A program made the translations under genes and the position numbers. From Accumulibacter sp964420975 (lineage in GTDB: Bacteria > Pseudomonadota > Gammaproteobacteria > Burkholderiales > Rhodocyclaceae), in NCBI GenBank assembly GCA_964420975.1, contig CAYQVH010000018.1:16845-80844 (forward strand): a stretch of 64,000 nt of DNA, written 5' to 3'. Below, one piece after another: positions 26,323 through 35,481 of this stretch; the stretch's first letter is position 1; each line of letters opens with the position of its first letter. A model generated the notes under the pieces. The model worked only from the letters and a program-made list of their open reading frames with translations, was not told where the DNA came from and did no database searches.

Positions 26323-29073
26323 ATGTACCGGTGGCTGAGGACCGCGCAAACCGTTCTCTGTTGGCTGGCCTTGAGTTTCGTCCCGGCAGTCGCGGACACC
26401 GCGTCGCTCAAGTTGCCGCCCGGGGTCAGCAAGCTGCATACCGTCGAGGGCGTCAGCGAGTATGCACTGGGCAACGGTTTCCGTTTCATCGTCTTTCCTG
26501 ACGCCGCCAAAGCGACGGTCACAGTCAACATCACCTATCTCGTCGGCTCGCGCCACGAGAGCTACGGCGAAACCGGCATGGCCCATCTCCTCGAGCATCT
26601 GATCTTCAAGGGCTCGAAAAACTTTCCCGACCCGGCGCGGGAGTTCAAGGCACGCGGCTTTCAGATCAATGGGACGACCTGGCTCGATCGCACGAATTAC
26701 TATCTGACATTCCCCGCCAACGACGACAACGTGCGCTGGGCGCTGAGCTGGATCGCGGACTCGATGGTGAATTCGCATATTGCCCGCAAGGACCTCGACA
26801 CCGAGATGACCGTTGTCCGCAACGAGTTCGAGATGGGTGAGAACGACCCGGCGAGCGTGATGATGAAACGCATGCAGTCGCTGCTCTACGACTGGCACAA
26901 CTACGGCAACAACACGATCGGCGCCCGCAGCGACATCGAGCAGGTCAAGATCGAAAACCTCAAGGCTTTCTACCGCCACCACTATCAGCCAGACAACGCC
27001 GTCCTCACCGTCGCCGGCCGCATCGACGAGCAAAAGACGATCGAGCGGGTCGCCAGCACCTTCGGTCGTCTGCCAAAGCCTTCTCGCGTTCTGCACGAGC
27101 AGTGGACGGTAGAGCCAACGGCGGACGGCGAACGCCAGTTCGTCGTCCGCCGCAAGGGCGAAGTCCCGCTCGTCACGCTGGCCTACCGGACGCCGTCGAG
27201 CCTGCATCGCGACGCCGACGGCGTCAGCATGGCCGCCGAAATCCTTGGCGATACGCCCAACGGGCGTCTGCACGCCGAACTCGCGCAGACCGGCCTCGCC
27301 GCACACGTCTTTGCCTACACCGTCGACGCGCGCGACCCAGGGTTTGTCGTCTTTGGTGCGACCGTCAACCAGGGCGTGGCGATCGAGCGTGTCCGCGACA
27401 AACTGGTCGAGGTGGTCGAAAACAGCTTCGCGCGCCAAGGAGCGACGCCAGCCGAACTCGCGCGCGCCGTCGAGCAATCGCGCACGGCGCACGAGCGAGC
27501 GCTCGCTGATCCTGAAGCCTTCGCCGTCATGCTTTCCGAATACCTTGCGCTCGGCGACTGGCGGCTGTTCTTCTATGCCCGCGATCAACTCGACCGGATT
27601 ACCACCGCCGACGTCGATACGGCGGCGCGCAAGTACTTCGTGCGCGACAACCGGGTGGTCGGGACCTTCCTGCCTGACGATGCGCCCCAACGCGCCGTGA
27701 TCCCGCCGTCGCCGCGCGCTTCCGAACTCCTCGCCAACTACCAGGCGCGGACCGACGGTGATGCCGGCGAAGTCTTCGAACCGACGCACGATAACCTCGC
27801 GCATCGCAGTCACCTGCGGACCGTCGAGACCTTGCGGATCGTTCTGCTACCGAAAAAGAACCGGGGGAAGACCGTCAACGTCGCGATGAGTTTTCGCTGG
27901 GGCGACCGGGAATCACTCGCCAGGCGCAACGTCGCTGGCCAACTCGCAATCGCCATGCTGACCCGCGGCACGAGCAAGATGACGCGACAAGCCATTGCCG
28001 ACGAGATCGTCCGCCTGAAAATACGCGGCAGCCTGACCCACTTCGAAACGACGCGCGACAAGCTGCCGGCGGCGTTGCGACTGGTGGCTCACCTGTTGCA
28101 AGACTCGACCTTTCCCGAAAGCGAGTTTGAAGCGCTCAAGCGAGAACATCTGACCGCACTGCAATCGCAGCTCGACAACCCGGAAGACCTGAGCGCCGAC
28201 GCGATGCGTACGCACTTCAATACCTACCCGCCCGACGACCCACGCCACCACCTCCCTTTGGCGCAACGGATAGAACGTGTTCAGCAAACCACGCGCGAGG
28301 AAGTCGTCGGCTACCATCGCGAGCTCGTCGGAACCGCGCGCGGCGAGTTGGCGATTGTCGGCGACTTCGACGAGAACGCAGTGGCCGCCGAAATCGCGTC
28401 CCTGTTTCCCCGTCAAGTGTCGCGCGCACCCTACAGCCGCGTCGACCGCGAGTTCAGGGAGGTCGCCGCAAAACGGGTGCTGATTGACACACCGGACAAG
28501 GAGAACGCCATCGTCCGCGTCAGAACCGACCTCCGGGTGCGTGACGACGACCCCGATGCCCCTGCCTTGTACGTCGCCAACACCATCGTCGGCGGCGGCA
28601 GCGGCTTGTCGAGCCGACTAATGGACCGTCTGCGCCAAAAAGACGGAATCAGCTACAGCGTCGTGTCGTCACTGTCGATGGGAAGTCGCCAGGCGCTGTC
28701 GAGCTGGTCGATCTTGGCAACGACAGCGCCGCAGAACGTCAGCCGCGCCGAGCAGGCGATTCTCGAAGAAATCCGGCGGGCTCGCGATAGCGGCTTCACC
28801 GCGCAGGAAGTCGCCGAAGCCAAAAAAGGGCTGCTCGAATCACGTGCCATCAGCCGCGCCCAGGATCCGTCGGTCGCTGCACAGTGGTTGTCGTATCTCG
28901 ATCTCGACCGTGACTGGACGTTTTCGAAGGACTTCGAAGCAAAAATTGCCGCCCTGTCGGCCGAACAGGTCAGCGCCGCGTTCCGCAAGCACATTGATCC
29001 CGAACAACTCACCCTGGTCATCGCCGCCGACAATCGCCGGCCACCAGCCGTCCTGGGTGAACAAGGCAGGTGA
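26323..29073 (+). CDS. M16-family zinc metallopeptidase
   Basis: A 916-residue two-module M16 peptidase. A signal peptide (residues 1 to about 24) is followed by the inverted zinc motif HLLEH (His88, Glu91, His92) and the downstream Glu in EMTVVRNEFEMGEN, so the first module is catalytic. The second module, from about residue 480 (RIVLLPKKNRGKTVNVAMSFRWGD), lacks HxxEH, as is normal for the non-catalytic half. Such secreted or periplasmic pitrilysin-like enzymes degrade peptides. The ATG at 26323 follows GGAGAGG. It converges on mscL, 21 bp away. Confidence 0.9.
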   Translation: MYRWLRTAQTVLCWLALSFVPAVADTASLKLPPGVSKLHTVEGVSEYALGNGFRFIVFPDAAKATVTVNITYLVGSRHESYGETGMAHLLEHLIFKGSKNFPDPAREFKARGFQINGTTWLDRTNYYLTFPANDDNVRWALSWIADSMVNSHIARKDLDTEMTVVRNEFEMGENDPASVMMKRMQSLLYDWHNYGNNTIGARSDIEQVKIENLKAFYRHHYQPDNAVLTVAGRIDEQKTIERVASTFGRLPKPSRVLHEQWTVEPTADGERQFVVRRKGEVPLVTLAYRTPSSLHRDADGVSMAAEILGDTPNGRLHAELAQTGLAAHVFAYTVDARDPGFVVFGATVNQGVAIERVRDKLVEVVENSFARQGATPAELARAVEQSRTAHERALADPEAFAVMLSEYLALGDWRLFFYARDQLDRITTADVDTAARKYFVRDNRVVGTFLPDDAPQRAVIPPSPRASELLANYQARTDGDAGEVFEPTHDNLAHRSHLRTVETLRIVLLPKKNRGKTVNVAMSFRWGDRESLARRNVAGQLAIAMLTRGTSKMTRQAIADEIVRLKIRGSLTHFETTRDKLPAALRLVAHLLQDSTFPESEFEALKREHLTALQSQLDNPEDLSADAMRTHFNTYPPDDPRHHLPLAQRIERVQQTTREEVVGYHRELVGTARGELAIVGDFDENAVAAEIASLFPRQVSRAPYSRVDREFREVAAKRVLIDTPDKENAIVRVRTDLRVRDDDPDAPALYVANTIVGGGSGLSSRLMDRLRQKDGISYSVVSSLSMGSRQALSSWSILATTAPQNVSRAEQAILEEIRRARDSGFTAQEVAEAKKGLLESRAISRAQDPSVAAQWLSYLDLDRDWTFSKDFEAKIAALSAEQVSAAFRKHIDPEQLTLVIAADNRRPPAVLGEQGR

Positions 29074-29094
29074 GCGCCGAGCTCACCTGACGAC

Positions 29095-29529
29095 CTACTT
29101 TTTCAGACTGTCGCGAATCTCGCGCAAGAGGAGCACTTCCTCGGCCGGTTCGGGAGGCGCCGCTGGCGCCGGCGGGGGTTCACTCTTCTTCAACCGGTTG
29201 ATCTGCTTCACCATGAGGAAGATGATGAAGGCGAGGATGATGAAATTGACCAGAATGGTAATGAAGCTGCCATAAGCGAAGATCGGCACCTGGGCTTTCT
29301 TGAGCGCATCGAGCGTCCGTGGCGTCCCCTCGGGAATCGTACCAAGAACCAGGAACATGCCGCTGAAATCGAGCTTGCCACCCATAACCCAGGCGACGAA
29401 AGGCATGATGAGATCACCGACCACCGAGTCGACGATCTTGCCAAAAGCCCCGCCAATGATCACGCCGACGGCAAGATCCATGACGTTGCCTTTCATCGCA
29501 AACTCTTTGAATTCCTGCAGCATGCTCAT
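29095..29529 (-). CDS. mscL: large-conductance mechanosensitive channel MscL
   Basis: A 144-residue MscL. It has the N-terminal amphipathic helix MSMLQEFKEFAMKGNVMDLAVGVIIGGAFGKIVDSVV (TM1 pore), a periplasmic loop, TM2 (YGSFITILVNFIILAFIIFLMVKQINRLKK) and a cytoplasmic helix after a proline-rich linker (PPPAPAAPPEPAEEVLLLREIRDSL). It opens under membrane tension to release osmolytes during hypo-osmotic shock. Confidence 0.97.
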   Translation of the reverse strand: MSMLQEFKEFAMKGNVMDLAVGVIIGGAFGKIVDSVVGDLIMPFVAWVMGGKLDFSGMFLVLGTIPEGTPRTLDALKKAQVPIFAYGSFITILVNFIILAFIIFLMVKQINRLKKSEPPPAPAAPPEPAEEVLLLREIRDSLKK

Positions 29530-29618
29530 CGAGAGCCTCCCTGGTCGTTGTTTTCCGGAAGAACGCGCGTCAGTGCGAAGCGGCTGATTATAGTTTCCAG
29601 CCGTCCGCCAGGGAAGCC

Positions 29619-30776
29619 CTACAGGGCGCGCAACCTTTCTCCAGCAGCCGCCAGCGTCGCCTCCTGCTTGGCGAAACAGAAGCGTACGACGCGATCATCG
29701 CGTCGGTCACGATAGAAAACCGAGATCGGGATGGCGGCCACTCCCGCCTCGCGCGTCAGCCAACGCGCAAAATCTCGGTCAGGCAGCGTGGAAATCGCGC
29801 CGTAACCGGCAAGCTGAAAGTAAGTCCCTCGACAAGGCAGAAGCTCGAAACGCGAATCGCGCAGCTGCCGCCGAAAAAAGTCGCGCTTGCCTTGGTAAAA
29901 CGATGCCAGCTGCAGATAGCGCGAAGCGTCGTTCAGGTAGTCGGCGATGCCGTACTGGCACGGCGCGTTGACGGTAAAGACGTTGAACTGATGGATCTTC
30001 CGAAACTCTGCCATCAGGTCGCCGGGCGCCAGAACATAACCGGTCTTCCAGCCAGTAATGTGGAAGGTCTTGCCAAACGAGGAGACGATCACGCTCCTAG
30101 ACGCTAGCTCGGGATGCGCCGCGAGACTGTGGTGTTGCGCTCCGTCAAAGACGATGTGCTCGTACACCTCGTCGGCCAGCACGACGATCGGGCAGTCGCG
30201 CGTCAGCTCGGCCAGGCACGCCAGATCGCTGGCGTCGAGCAGGCTGCCGCTCGGGTTGTGCGGCGAGTTGACGACGATCATCCGCGTCCGATCGGTCAGC
30301 AAGCTGCGTACCTGCTCCCAGTCCGGCCGATAGTCGGGAAACGTCAGTTGCGCGTAGACCGCCCGGCCACCGACGGTTTCGATCGCCGGCACGTAGCTGT
30401 CGTAAACCGGCTCAAGAACGATCACCTCGTCGCCAACGCCGACGAAAGCAGCGATGGCCGTAAAGATCGCCTGCGTCGCTCCTGCCGTCACGGTGATCTC
30501 GCGTTCCGCGTCGTAGCGCACGCCGTAAAGTGCGGCCACTTTGTCGGCGATCGCCGCCCGCAGCTCCGGAATCCCGGCCATGGGGGGGTACTGGTTGCGT
30601 CCTTCACGCATCGCGCGGAGAGTCGCGTCGAACAACACGGGATCGGCCTGAAAGTCGGGAAATCCCTGCGACAAATTGATCGCGCCGCAGTCGGCCGCCA
30701 GCTTCGACATGACGGTGAAAATGGTGGTCCTGACTTCGGGCAACTTGGAAACGGGAACAACAGACGAATCGGGCAT
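29619..30776 (-). CDS. class I/II PLP aminotransferase, YbdL-like
   Basis: A 385-residue fold-type I aminotransferase: INLSQGFPDFQADPVLFDATLRAM and YPPMAGIPELRAAIADKV at the N-terminus, the substrate/PLP segment VNSPHNPSGSLLD, and the PLP lysine in SSFGKTFHITGWKTGY. The combination matches YbdL-type methionine aminotransferases, which transaminate methionine and other hydrophobic or aromatic residues with 2-oxo acids. It is upstream of mscL on the same strand by 89 bp and divergent from the secreted esterase. Confidence 0.88.
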   Translation of the reverse strand: MPDSSVVPVSKLPEVRTTIFTVMSKLAADCGAINLSQGFPDFQADPVLFDATLRAMREGRNQYPPMAGIPELRAAIADKVAALYGVRYDAEREITVTAGATQAIFTAIAAFVGVGDEVIVLEPVYDSYVPAIETVGGRAVYAQLTFPDYRPDWEQVRSLLTDRTRMIVVNSPHNPSGSLLDASDLACLAELTRDCPIVVLADEVYEHIVFDGAQHHSLAAHPELASRSVIVSSFGKTFHITGWKTGYVLAPGDLMAEFRKIHQFNVFTVNAPCQYGIADYLNDASRYLQLASFYQGKRDFFRRQLRDSRFELLPCRGTYFQLAGYGAISTLPDRDFARWLTREAGVAAIPISVFYRDRRDDRVVRFCFAKQEATLAAAGERLRAL

Positions 30777-30997
30777 CGCTTTACCGAGCAGGCGCGTCAG
30801 ACAACAGGCGGGCGCCTAGTTTAGAGCCAGTTGGGGCCCAGGTCCAAGCCACCCACGGCACCTGGTCATGCGGTACGCTATACGATCCAGATGCGTCGCG
30901 GTGTCGCCTTGTGCCGTTTGCCCACAATTCGTACAGGACACGCCGGTCTTGCTCGGAACGGACGATCGCGCGCCTTGCTTGACGTTTTCGCCCCCTC

Positions 30998-32056
30998 ATG
31001 CGTTTGATTTCCCTTCGCCTCGCTGCGCTGCTCGCCTTTCTGAATCCGCTGGCACCGGCGGCAGCCGCACCGCCCCTGCCGGCGATGGACGCCGATCTCA
31101 GCGGACTAACGGTTTCCGGCGTCTCCTCGGGTGGATACATGGCCGTGCAGTTTCACGTCGCGCACTCGCGCTTGGTACGCGGAGCCGGGGTCATCGCCGG
31201 CGGGCCGTACGCGTGCGCCGATGGCTCAACCTGGCACGCCCTGACCCGTTGCATGTCGCCTTCCTCATGGGCACCGCTACCCTCCGTCGAGGATCTCCGC
31301 AGCCGTACCGAAGCCGCCGCAGGTAGCGGGCGCATCGACCAGACTTCCGGCCTGCGTGGAAGCCGCGTATGGCTGTTTTCCGGCGGCCAAGACACGATTG
31401 TGAAAACACCCGTGATGGATCGCCTGGCGGCGTACTACGCCTTGTGGCTAACACCCGACGCGATTCAATACGTCAAGCAGAGGGACGCCGTGCACGCGAT
31501 GATTTCCGCCGCCGATCCACAGGCAAACGCGTGCGACAGCAGCGAATCGCCCTACATCAACCGTTGCGGAGATCTCGACGCGGCCGGCGAAATCCTCGCG
31601 CAGCTCCTCGGCCCACTGAACGTCCCCACTGCCGCGGAGGGGGAGACGTTGCTCTTCGACCAACGTCCTTTTGTTGGCGGCCAGGCGGTCGACGCCGGTC
31701 TCGCCGACGAGGCGTACGTCTATGTGCCGCGTGCCTGCCGGCAAACGTCGTGTCGTGTCCACGTCGTCTTTCACGGCTGCCGGCAGAGCGCTGCGCAAGT
31801 CGGGCGCCGCTTCGTCGACGGCGCCGGCTACAAACGCTGGGCCGACAGCAACCGACTGTTGATTCTCTATCCGCAGACGACCCCCCGTTATGGGCCGGCT
31901 TGGGGTTCGACGACCTGGATCAGCAACCCCTTCGCGTGCTGGGACTGGTGGGGTTACTCCGGTCCCGACTACGCGACGCGTGATGGGCGACAAATCAAGG
32001 CCGTGCGCACGATGCTCGAGCGTTTGGCAGCACCGCGTGAGTCGTCCAGGCAGTAG
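30998..32056 (+). CDS. secreted PHB-depolymerase-type alpha/beta hydrolase
   Basis: A 352-residue secreted hydrolase with a signal peptide ending near PAAAAPP. The nucleophile elbow is GVSSGGY (Ser of GxSxG), and candidate acid and His residues lie in FSGGQDTIV and VVFHGCRQS. The layout resembles extracellular short-chain PHB depolymerases and related esterases (FNPFACWDWWGY is characteristic). Several Cys residues suggest disulfides. It may recycle extracellular polyhydroxybutyrate or another polyester; no substrate-binding domain is attached, so activity on granules is uncertain. Confidence 0.8.
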   Translation: MRLISLRLAALLAFLNPLAPAAAAPPLPAMDADLSGLTVSGVSSGGYMAVQFHVAHSRLVRGAGVIAGGPYACADGSTWHALTRCMSPSSWAPLPSVEDLRSRTEAAAGSGRIDQTSGLRGSRVWLFSGGQDTIVKTPVMDRLAAYYALWLTPDAIQYVKQRDAVHAMISAADPQANACDSSESPYINRCGDLDAAGEILAQLLGPLNVPTAAEGETLLFDQRPFVGGQAVDAGLADEAYVYVPRACRQTSCRVHVVFHGCRQSAAQVGRRFVDGAGYKRWADSNRLLILYPQTTPRYGPAWGSTTWISNPFACWDWWGYSGPDYATRDGRQIKAVRTMLERLAAPRESSRQ

Positions 32057-32059
32057 CCC

Positions 32060-32311
32060 TCACGACGATCGGCTGCGGAGGCGACCATAGATAACCAGCA
32101 AGAGAATTGCCATGATGACTGAGGCGATGAAGCCGGCACCCTCACCCGCTCGATACCAGCCAAGCCACTGACCGACGACGCCAGCCAGAAACGATCCCGC
32201 GATCCCGAGCAACACCGTGGCGATGAAGCCCATGTTCTCTTTGCCGGGGTGAATCACCTTGGCGATGACGCCGATGACGAAACCCAGAACGATCGTCCAA
32301 ACGATACCCAT
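32060..32311 (-). CDS. GlsB/YeaQ/YmgE-family membrane protein
   Basis: An 83-residue protein with three hydrophobic helices: IVWTIVLGFVIGVIAKVIHPG, FIATVLLGIAGSFLAGVVGQWLGWY and GFIASVIMAILLLVIYGRL. This is the transglycosylase-associated / GlsB family, stress-induced small inner-membrane proteins. It is 55 bp downstream of the BON/LysM gene on the same strand and converges on the esterase gene. Confidence 0.88.
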   Translation of the reverse strand: MGIVWTIVLGFVIGVIAKVIHPGKENMGFIATVLLGIAGSFLAGVVGQWLGWYRAGEGAGFIASVIMAILLLVIYGRLRSRSS

Positions 32312-32366
32312 CGCTTACTCCTTTGTCGCGTGCTTCACCCTGGAAAATCCATTTGACGAGGCAGGA

Positions 32367-32882
32367 TCACGAAATCGGCGGAATCCGCAGCACCTGCCCC
32401 GGATAGATTTTGTCGGGATGGCTGAGCAACGGCCGATTGGCTTCGAAGATTAGCGGGTACTTGTTGGCATTGTCGTAGTGCAGTTTGGCGATCTTCGACA
32501 GATTGTCGCCGGCCACCACGGTGTAGAAGGTCGCTTCGGGCTCGCTTTGATCGACCGAAAGCTTGTCATCGACCTGCGCAACACCGGTCACGTTGCCGCA
32601 AGCAAGAAGGATTTTCTCTTTGCTCGCCTGGTCGCCGGCAACGCCAAAAACGGTCGCCGTACCGCTGGCCCCATCAAACGTGACGGTCAATCCCGTGACA
32701 ACGAGCCCGAGTGTATTGATGTAGGCCTCAATCGCGTCGCCGGCCTGACGGTTCAACTCGTCCAGGCGCGCCTGCGCGTCCGCGTCATCGGGAGCACTCG
32801 CCAGCGCCTCGGACGCTGCCTCGGTATCCTTGCTGTGAAACAGCTTTTCTCCCGCTTCCTTGACAAAATCAAACAGCCCCAT
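32367..32882 (-). CDS. BON + LysM domain protein (Kbp/YgaU-like)
   Basis: A 171-residue protein with the layout of E. coli Kbp/YgaU. A short N-terminal helix region (MGLFDFVKEAGEKLF) precedes a BON domain (about 60-110; VTVTFDGASGTATVFGVAGDQASKEKILLACGNVTGVAQVDDKL) and a C-terminal LysM domain (about 118-168; FYTVVAGDNLSKIAKLHYDNANKYPLIFEANRPLL.HPDKIYPGQVLRIP). Kbp is a cytoplasmic K+-binding protein. No signal peptide is present, which fits. Confidence 0.9.
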   Translation of the reverse strand: MGLFDFVKEAGEKLFHSKDTEAASEALASAPDDADAQARLDELNRQAGDAIEAYINTLGLVVTGLTVTFDGASGTATVFGVAGDQASKEKILLACGNVTGVAQVDDKLSVDQSEPEATFYTVVAGDNLSKIAKLHYDNANKYPLIFEANRPLLSHPDKIYPGQVLRIPPIS

Positions 32883-32977
32883 GGGTCTCCTCCTGGTTGG
32901 GTAGTGCCGGGCGGCAGTCAGCCACGTCCGGCGGCGGCCAGTTTATCACTGCTCACGACAGGGACAACGGCGTCGGC

Positions 32978-33038
32978 GGTCAAACGCGTTCCGTTGTATG
33001 CTTGCTCGCCAACGTTACTCCCCCTCCCGATCGCTCTT
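32978..33038 (+). repeat. 61-bp direct repeat, copy 1 (left edge of accessory island)
   Basis: Matches 38254-38314 at 59 of 61 positions (differences G/A and T/G). Both copies run from GGTCAAACGCGTTCCGTT to CCCGATCGCTCTT. The second copy is the leader of the nucleotidase gene, so this copy looks like a duplicated fragment of that leader. Confidence 0.9.
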
Positions 33039-33068
33039 CCTGATTAGCAACGAGCGTCAGCCGCCCAA

Positions 33069-34296
33069 ATCGAGTGCTGGGGCTGCGGCGCGGAGAACCT
33101 GGGCTGGACACCGGAGGAGGAAGAATACCGGCGCGATCTCGACGCACAACGCAACCAGCTCGAACGGCGGACGAACAACATCCTGGCCGAAGCGACGGCG
33201 CGCTTCGTCGACGCCAGTCGCCGCGCCAACGAAGCCCGGATCAAATCCTTCGACAGCGCCCGCACCGGCCTATCGGTGAAACTCGGCGAGATGCAGAGCA
33301 GCGTGCAATCGGCGGCCTGTGCACCGCCGGCCTCGTGCTACTACCCGACGCCAGGGGTCTGACGCTGATCGTGACCACCGACGAGGGCGCGGGTACCGCT
33401 GCTGCGCCAGGTCAGTGAAGCCGAACTGAATGCGCTGGTCGGCAGCCTGCCGAGGCGCAACTCGACCAGCTGGCGGGAGTCCAGCAATGGGCGATTCTGC
33501 CTTACGGCAGCCTGCGCGACCTGCCTTTCGCCGCGCTGATCAACCCGGCAGACGGCAAGCACCTGATCGAGCAGTACGCCCTGGTGACTCTGACCGCCGA
33601 CGGCAGCGGCCGCTTCGAGGGGCTCGAAACGCTCCCCAGGGTCGCTGGCAGGGGGTCGCGCTCGGCGCTTCGCAGCCCGACCCGGAGTTCGGCAACCTTG
33701 CTCTGCCCGGAGTCCTGCGCGAGGTGTGCGGCGTCGTTCGCGACCCGCAGGCCGGACGCTGCCGCGCCGGCGAAGGCGTCGTTGCCGGCCAGCGCTACCT
33801 CGATGCCGGGTTCACGCCGGAGATTTTGCGCCGCCTGATGAGCCCAGGCGGCGGCGCCGGATCGAACTTCCTGCACATCGCCACCCACTTCAAGGCCGAG
33901 AAATCGCTGCTCCTGCTCGGCGACGGCAGCAAACTGCGCGCCGCCGACATCGTCGCCTGGACGCCGCGGCTCGGCCAGTACGATCTGATCGCGCTGTCGG
34001 CCTGCGATTCGGGAGTGACCGAAGCAGCCGTCGAATCGCTCGGCGCGATGTTCCGCTCGCAGGGCGCCAAGGCGGTGCTGGCGACGCTGTGGCCGGTCGC
34101 CGATGTCGGCGCCGCGCCGCTGATGGTCGAGTTCTACCGCCTGCGCGGCGAACAGCAGGCGATGAGCAAAGCCGCAGCCCTGCGCCAGGCGCAACTGGCG
34201 ATGCTCGGCGGCAAGTTGAAAGCCGAGAACTCGGGAATCGACCTGCGCCATCCGTACTTCTGGGCGCCCTACGTGTTGATGGGAAACTGGTTGTGA
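33069..34296 (+). pseudogene. frameshifted CHAT-domain (caspase-like) protease remnant
   Basis: Protein similarity runs across the region but jumps frame at least four times. The order is: IECWGCGAENLGWTPEEEEYRRDL and a coiled coil (frame of 33069); LVLLPDARGLTLIVTTDEG (frame of 33332); VSEAELNALVGSL (33411); QLDQLAGVQQWAILPYGSLRDLPFAALINP (33458); then an uninterrupted C-terminus from 33646. The last part keeps the CHAT catalytic pair, His in FLHIATHFKAEKSLLLL and Cys in LIALSACDSGVTEAAVESLGAMFRSQGAKAVLATLW. TPR repeats typical of such proteins are missing. It is decayed or badly sequenced, and it lies inside the repeat-bounded island. Confidence 0.8.
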
Positions 34297-34353
34297 CAGC
34301 GACGCAATTGAGCCGGTGACGATCCACTGGAACCGTCGGCCCTGTCGGGGAAT

Positions 34354-34782
34354 TCAAATCACGACGAGATGACGGCTTCCTGCCTCAGGAACGGCTTGCA
34401 GCGGTACCGCGCGACCCAGCGTCACCAGGCGGCCGCCTTGCTGCACCGCCAGCGCCAGCAGATAGACGTCGGTCACTTGGCGGGAGCCGAGGACGGCATT
34501 CCAGGCAATTCGTCCGCGATCGAGGATGCTCACGGCGTCCGACCAGAAGACGTGATGGCTGGTCGCCGTCGCCCCCGCGAGGCGTTCGGCGATGGCTCCG
34601 GCCGGCAGTGGGTTGGGGTAGCCGGCTTGTGACATGATCCGGATACAACCGTTCTCGGTCAGCGGGCACGACGCCCAGCCCGACTGGATATTCTCTTGCA
34701 GCCAGGCCATGGCTCTGCCGTGATGCAGGTGATCGCTGTCCAGCAGGGCGATCAGCACATTCACATCGAGCAAGGCGCGCAT
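34354..34782 (-). CDS. vapC: VapC-type PIN-domain toxin
   Basis: A 142-residue PIN-domain ribonuclease. It has MRALLDVNVLIALLDSDHLHH (first acidic residue), PLTENGCIRIMSQ (Glu), and VTDVYLLALAVQQGGRLVTLGR (Asp pair), so the metal-binding acidic residues appear present. As VapC toxins do, it should cleave RNA (often initiator tRNA) unless bound by VapB. The start ATG overlaps the vapB stop (ATGA), so expression is coupled. It converges on the CHAT remnant. Confidence 0.88.
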   Translation of the reverse strand: MRALLDVNVLIALLDSDHLHHGRAMAWLQENIQSGWASCPLTENGCIRIMSQAGYPNPLPAGAIAERLAGATATSHHVFWSDAVSILDRGRIAWNAVLGSRQVTDVYLLALAVQQGGRLVTLGRAVPLQAVPEAGSRHLVVI

Positions 34783-35030
34783 CAAACGCCTTCCTCGTCT
34801 CTCAGCTGGTCTACCTGCTCGTTGGTGACCACTTTCCCCCGTGACGGGAACGGTCGGAAACCGTGGACGGCCGCCGGCTCGCCGGTGCTGCTGGTCGTCG
34901 ATGGCGGCGATTGGGTCAGGGTTTGTCGCACGAGCTGCGAGATCACCCGGCCGGCCGTCGTCCCGCCACGCCGGGCAAGCTCCTTGGCAGCCAGCAAAAC
35001 ATCGTCTTCGATATCGAGTGTGGTGCGCAT
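34782..35030 (-). CDS. vapB: VapB-type ribbon-helix-helix antitoxin
   Basis: An 82-residue antitoxin. The N-terminal RHH DNA-binding region is MRTTLDIEDDVLLAAKELARRGGTTAGRVISQLVRQTL. The flexible C-terminal tail (FRPFPSRGKVVTNEQVDQLRDEEG) is the usual toxin-neutralising part. Two inverted repeats lie 27-83 bp upstream of its start codon and are good candidate operators for autorepression by the VapBC complex. Confidence 0.88.
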   Translation of the reverse strand: MRTTLDIEDDVLLAAKELARRGGTTAGRVISQLVRQTLTQSPPSTTSSTGEPAAVHGFRPFPSRGKVVTNEQVDQLRDEEGV

Positions 35031-35056
35031 GAGTGTCCTCCTCGCACGTGATGCGG

Positions 35057-35113
35057 TGATGCTAAGGCATCAGTGCGCCACAAGCAAGGGACGATGCCAA
35101 ACCCTATGGCATC
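35057..35113. promoter_or_regulatory. candidate VapB(C) operators
   Basis: Two dyads share GATGC half-sites: TGATGC-TAAG-GCATCA (35057-35072) and GATGCCA-N7-TGGCATC (35093-35113). They lie directly upstream of vapB, where RHH antitoxins normally bind. The symmetry is exact in both. Confidence 0.6.
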
Positions 35114-35462
35114 ACGGACGATCGGGGTGTCTTCCTCAAGCCAGCGGCGCCTCCATCGTGCCTACTTCACCTGGCCGGGCGTCAGCGCCGTAGGTTGCGC
35201 TGAGCCCGCGAAGCCCAAGCGCCTGAACCAGGCGAGAGACGTTTTGAAGCAGAACGATGAGACGAGGCGCCGCGGGTTGTTGGGCCTCGCGAACTCAGCC
35301 CAACGGACACGCTGCGGCAACCCGGCGTCGAAGCCTGGGGGTCGGGTATCATCGCCGGGAGGGTGGTGTCGTTTGGCGATGACCGGAGGACGAGGGGGGC
35401 CGGTTTCTCGATGAGTGCGTCGTGCTTGCGGGTGGCGATCACCTACGTGCCCAGGCTCAACT
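35114..35462. other. non-coding spacer containing a REPIN-like pair
   Basis: No convincing gene lies between the vapBC operators and the ISAs1 left end. Short frames on both strands lack ribosome sites and family features. The spacer contains two inverted REP-like units described separately. Confidence 0.5.
35193..35305. repeat. inverted pair of REP-like sequences (REPIN-like)
   Basis: GGTTGCGCTGAGCCCGCGAA followed by GCCCAA (35193-35218) recurs in inverted orientation at 35280-35305, with 21 of 26 positions matching. The second unit is itself a hairpin (TTGGGC...GCCCAA). The arrangement, two inverted extragenic units about 60 bp apart, resembles a REPIN. Confidence 0.55.
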
Positions 35463-35481
35463 CAGGGCGATTGCATGAATC

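Noticed and set aside
26074..27813. Leftward 579-codon frame opposite the M16 peptidase
   Set aside because: Antisense shadow; the opposite strand has an intact zinc-protease with a signal peptide.
32978..33038. 61-bp repeat as an IS target-site duplication
   Set aside because: ISAs1 and IS1111 elements make duplications of about 10 bp or none; 61 bp is far too long.
35073..35414. A 113-codon rightward frame between vapB and ISAs1
   Set aside because: It runs through the operator dyads and REP units, lacks a ribosome site and shows no recognisable protein features.
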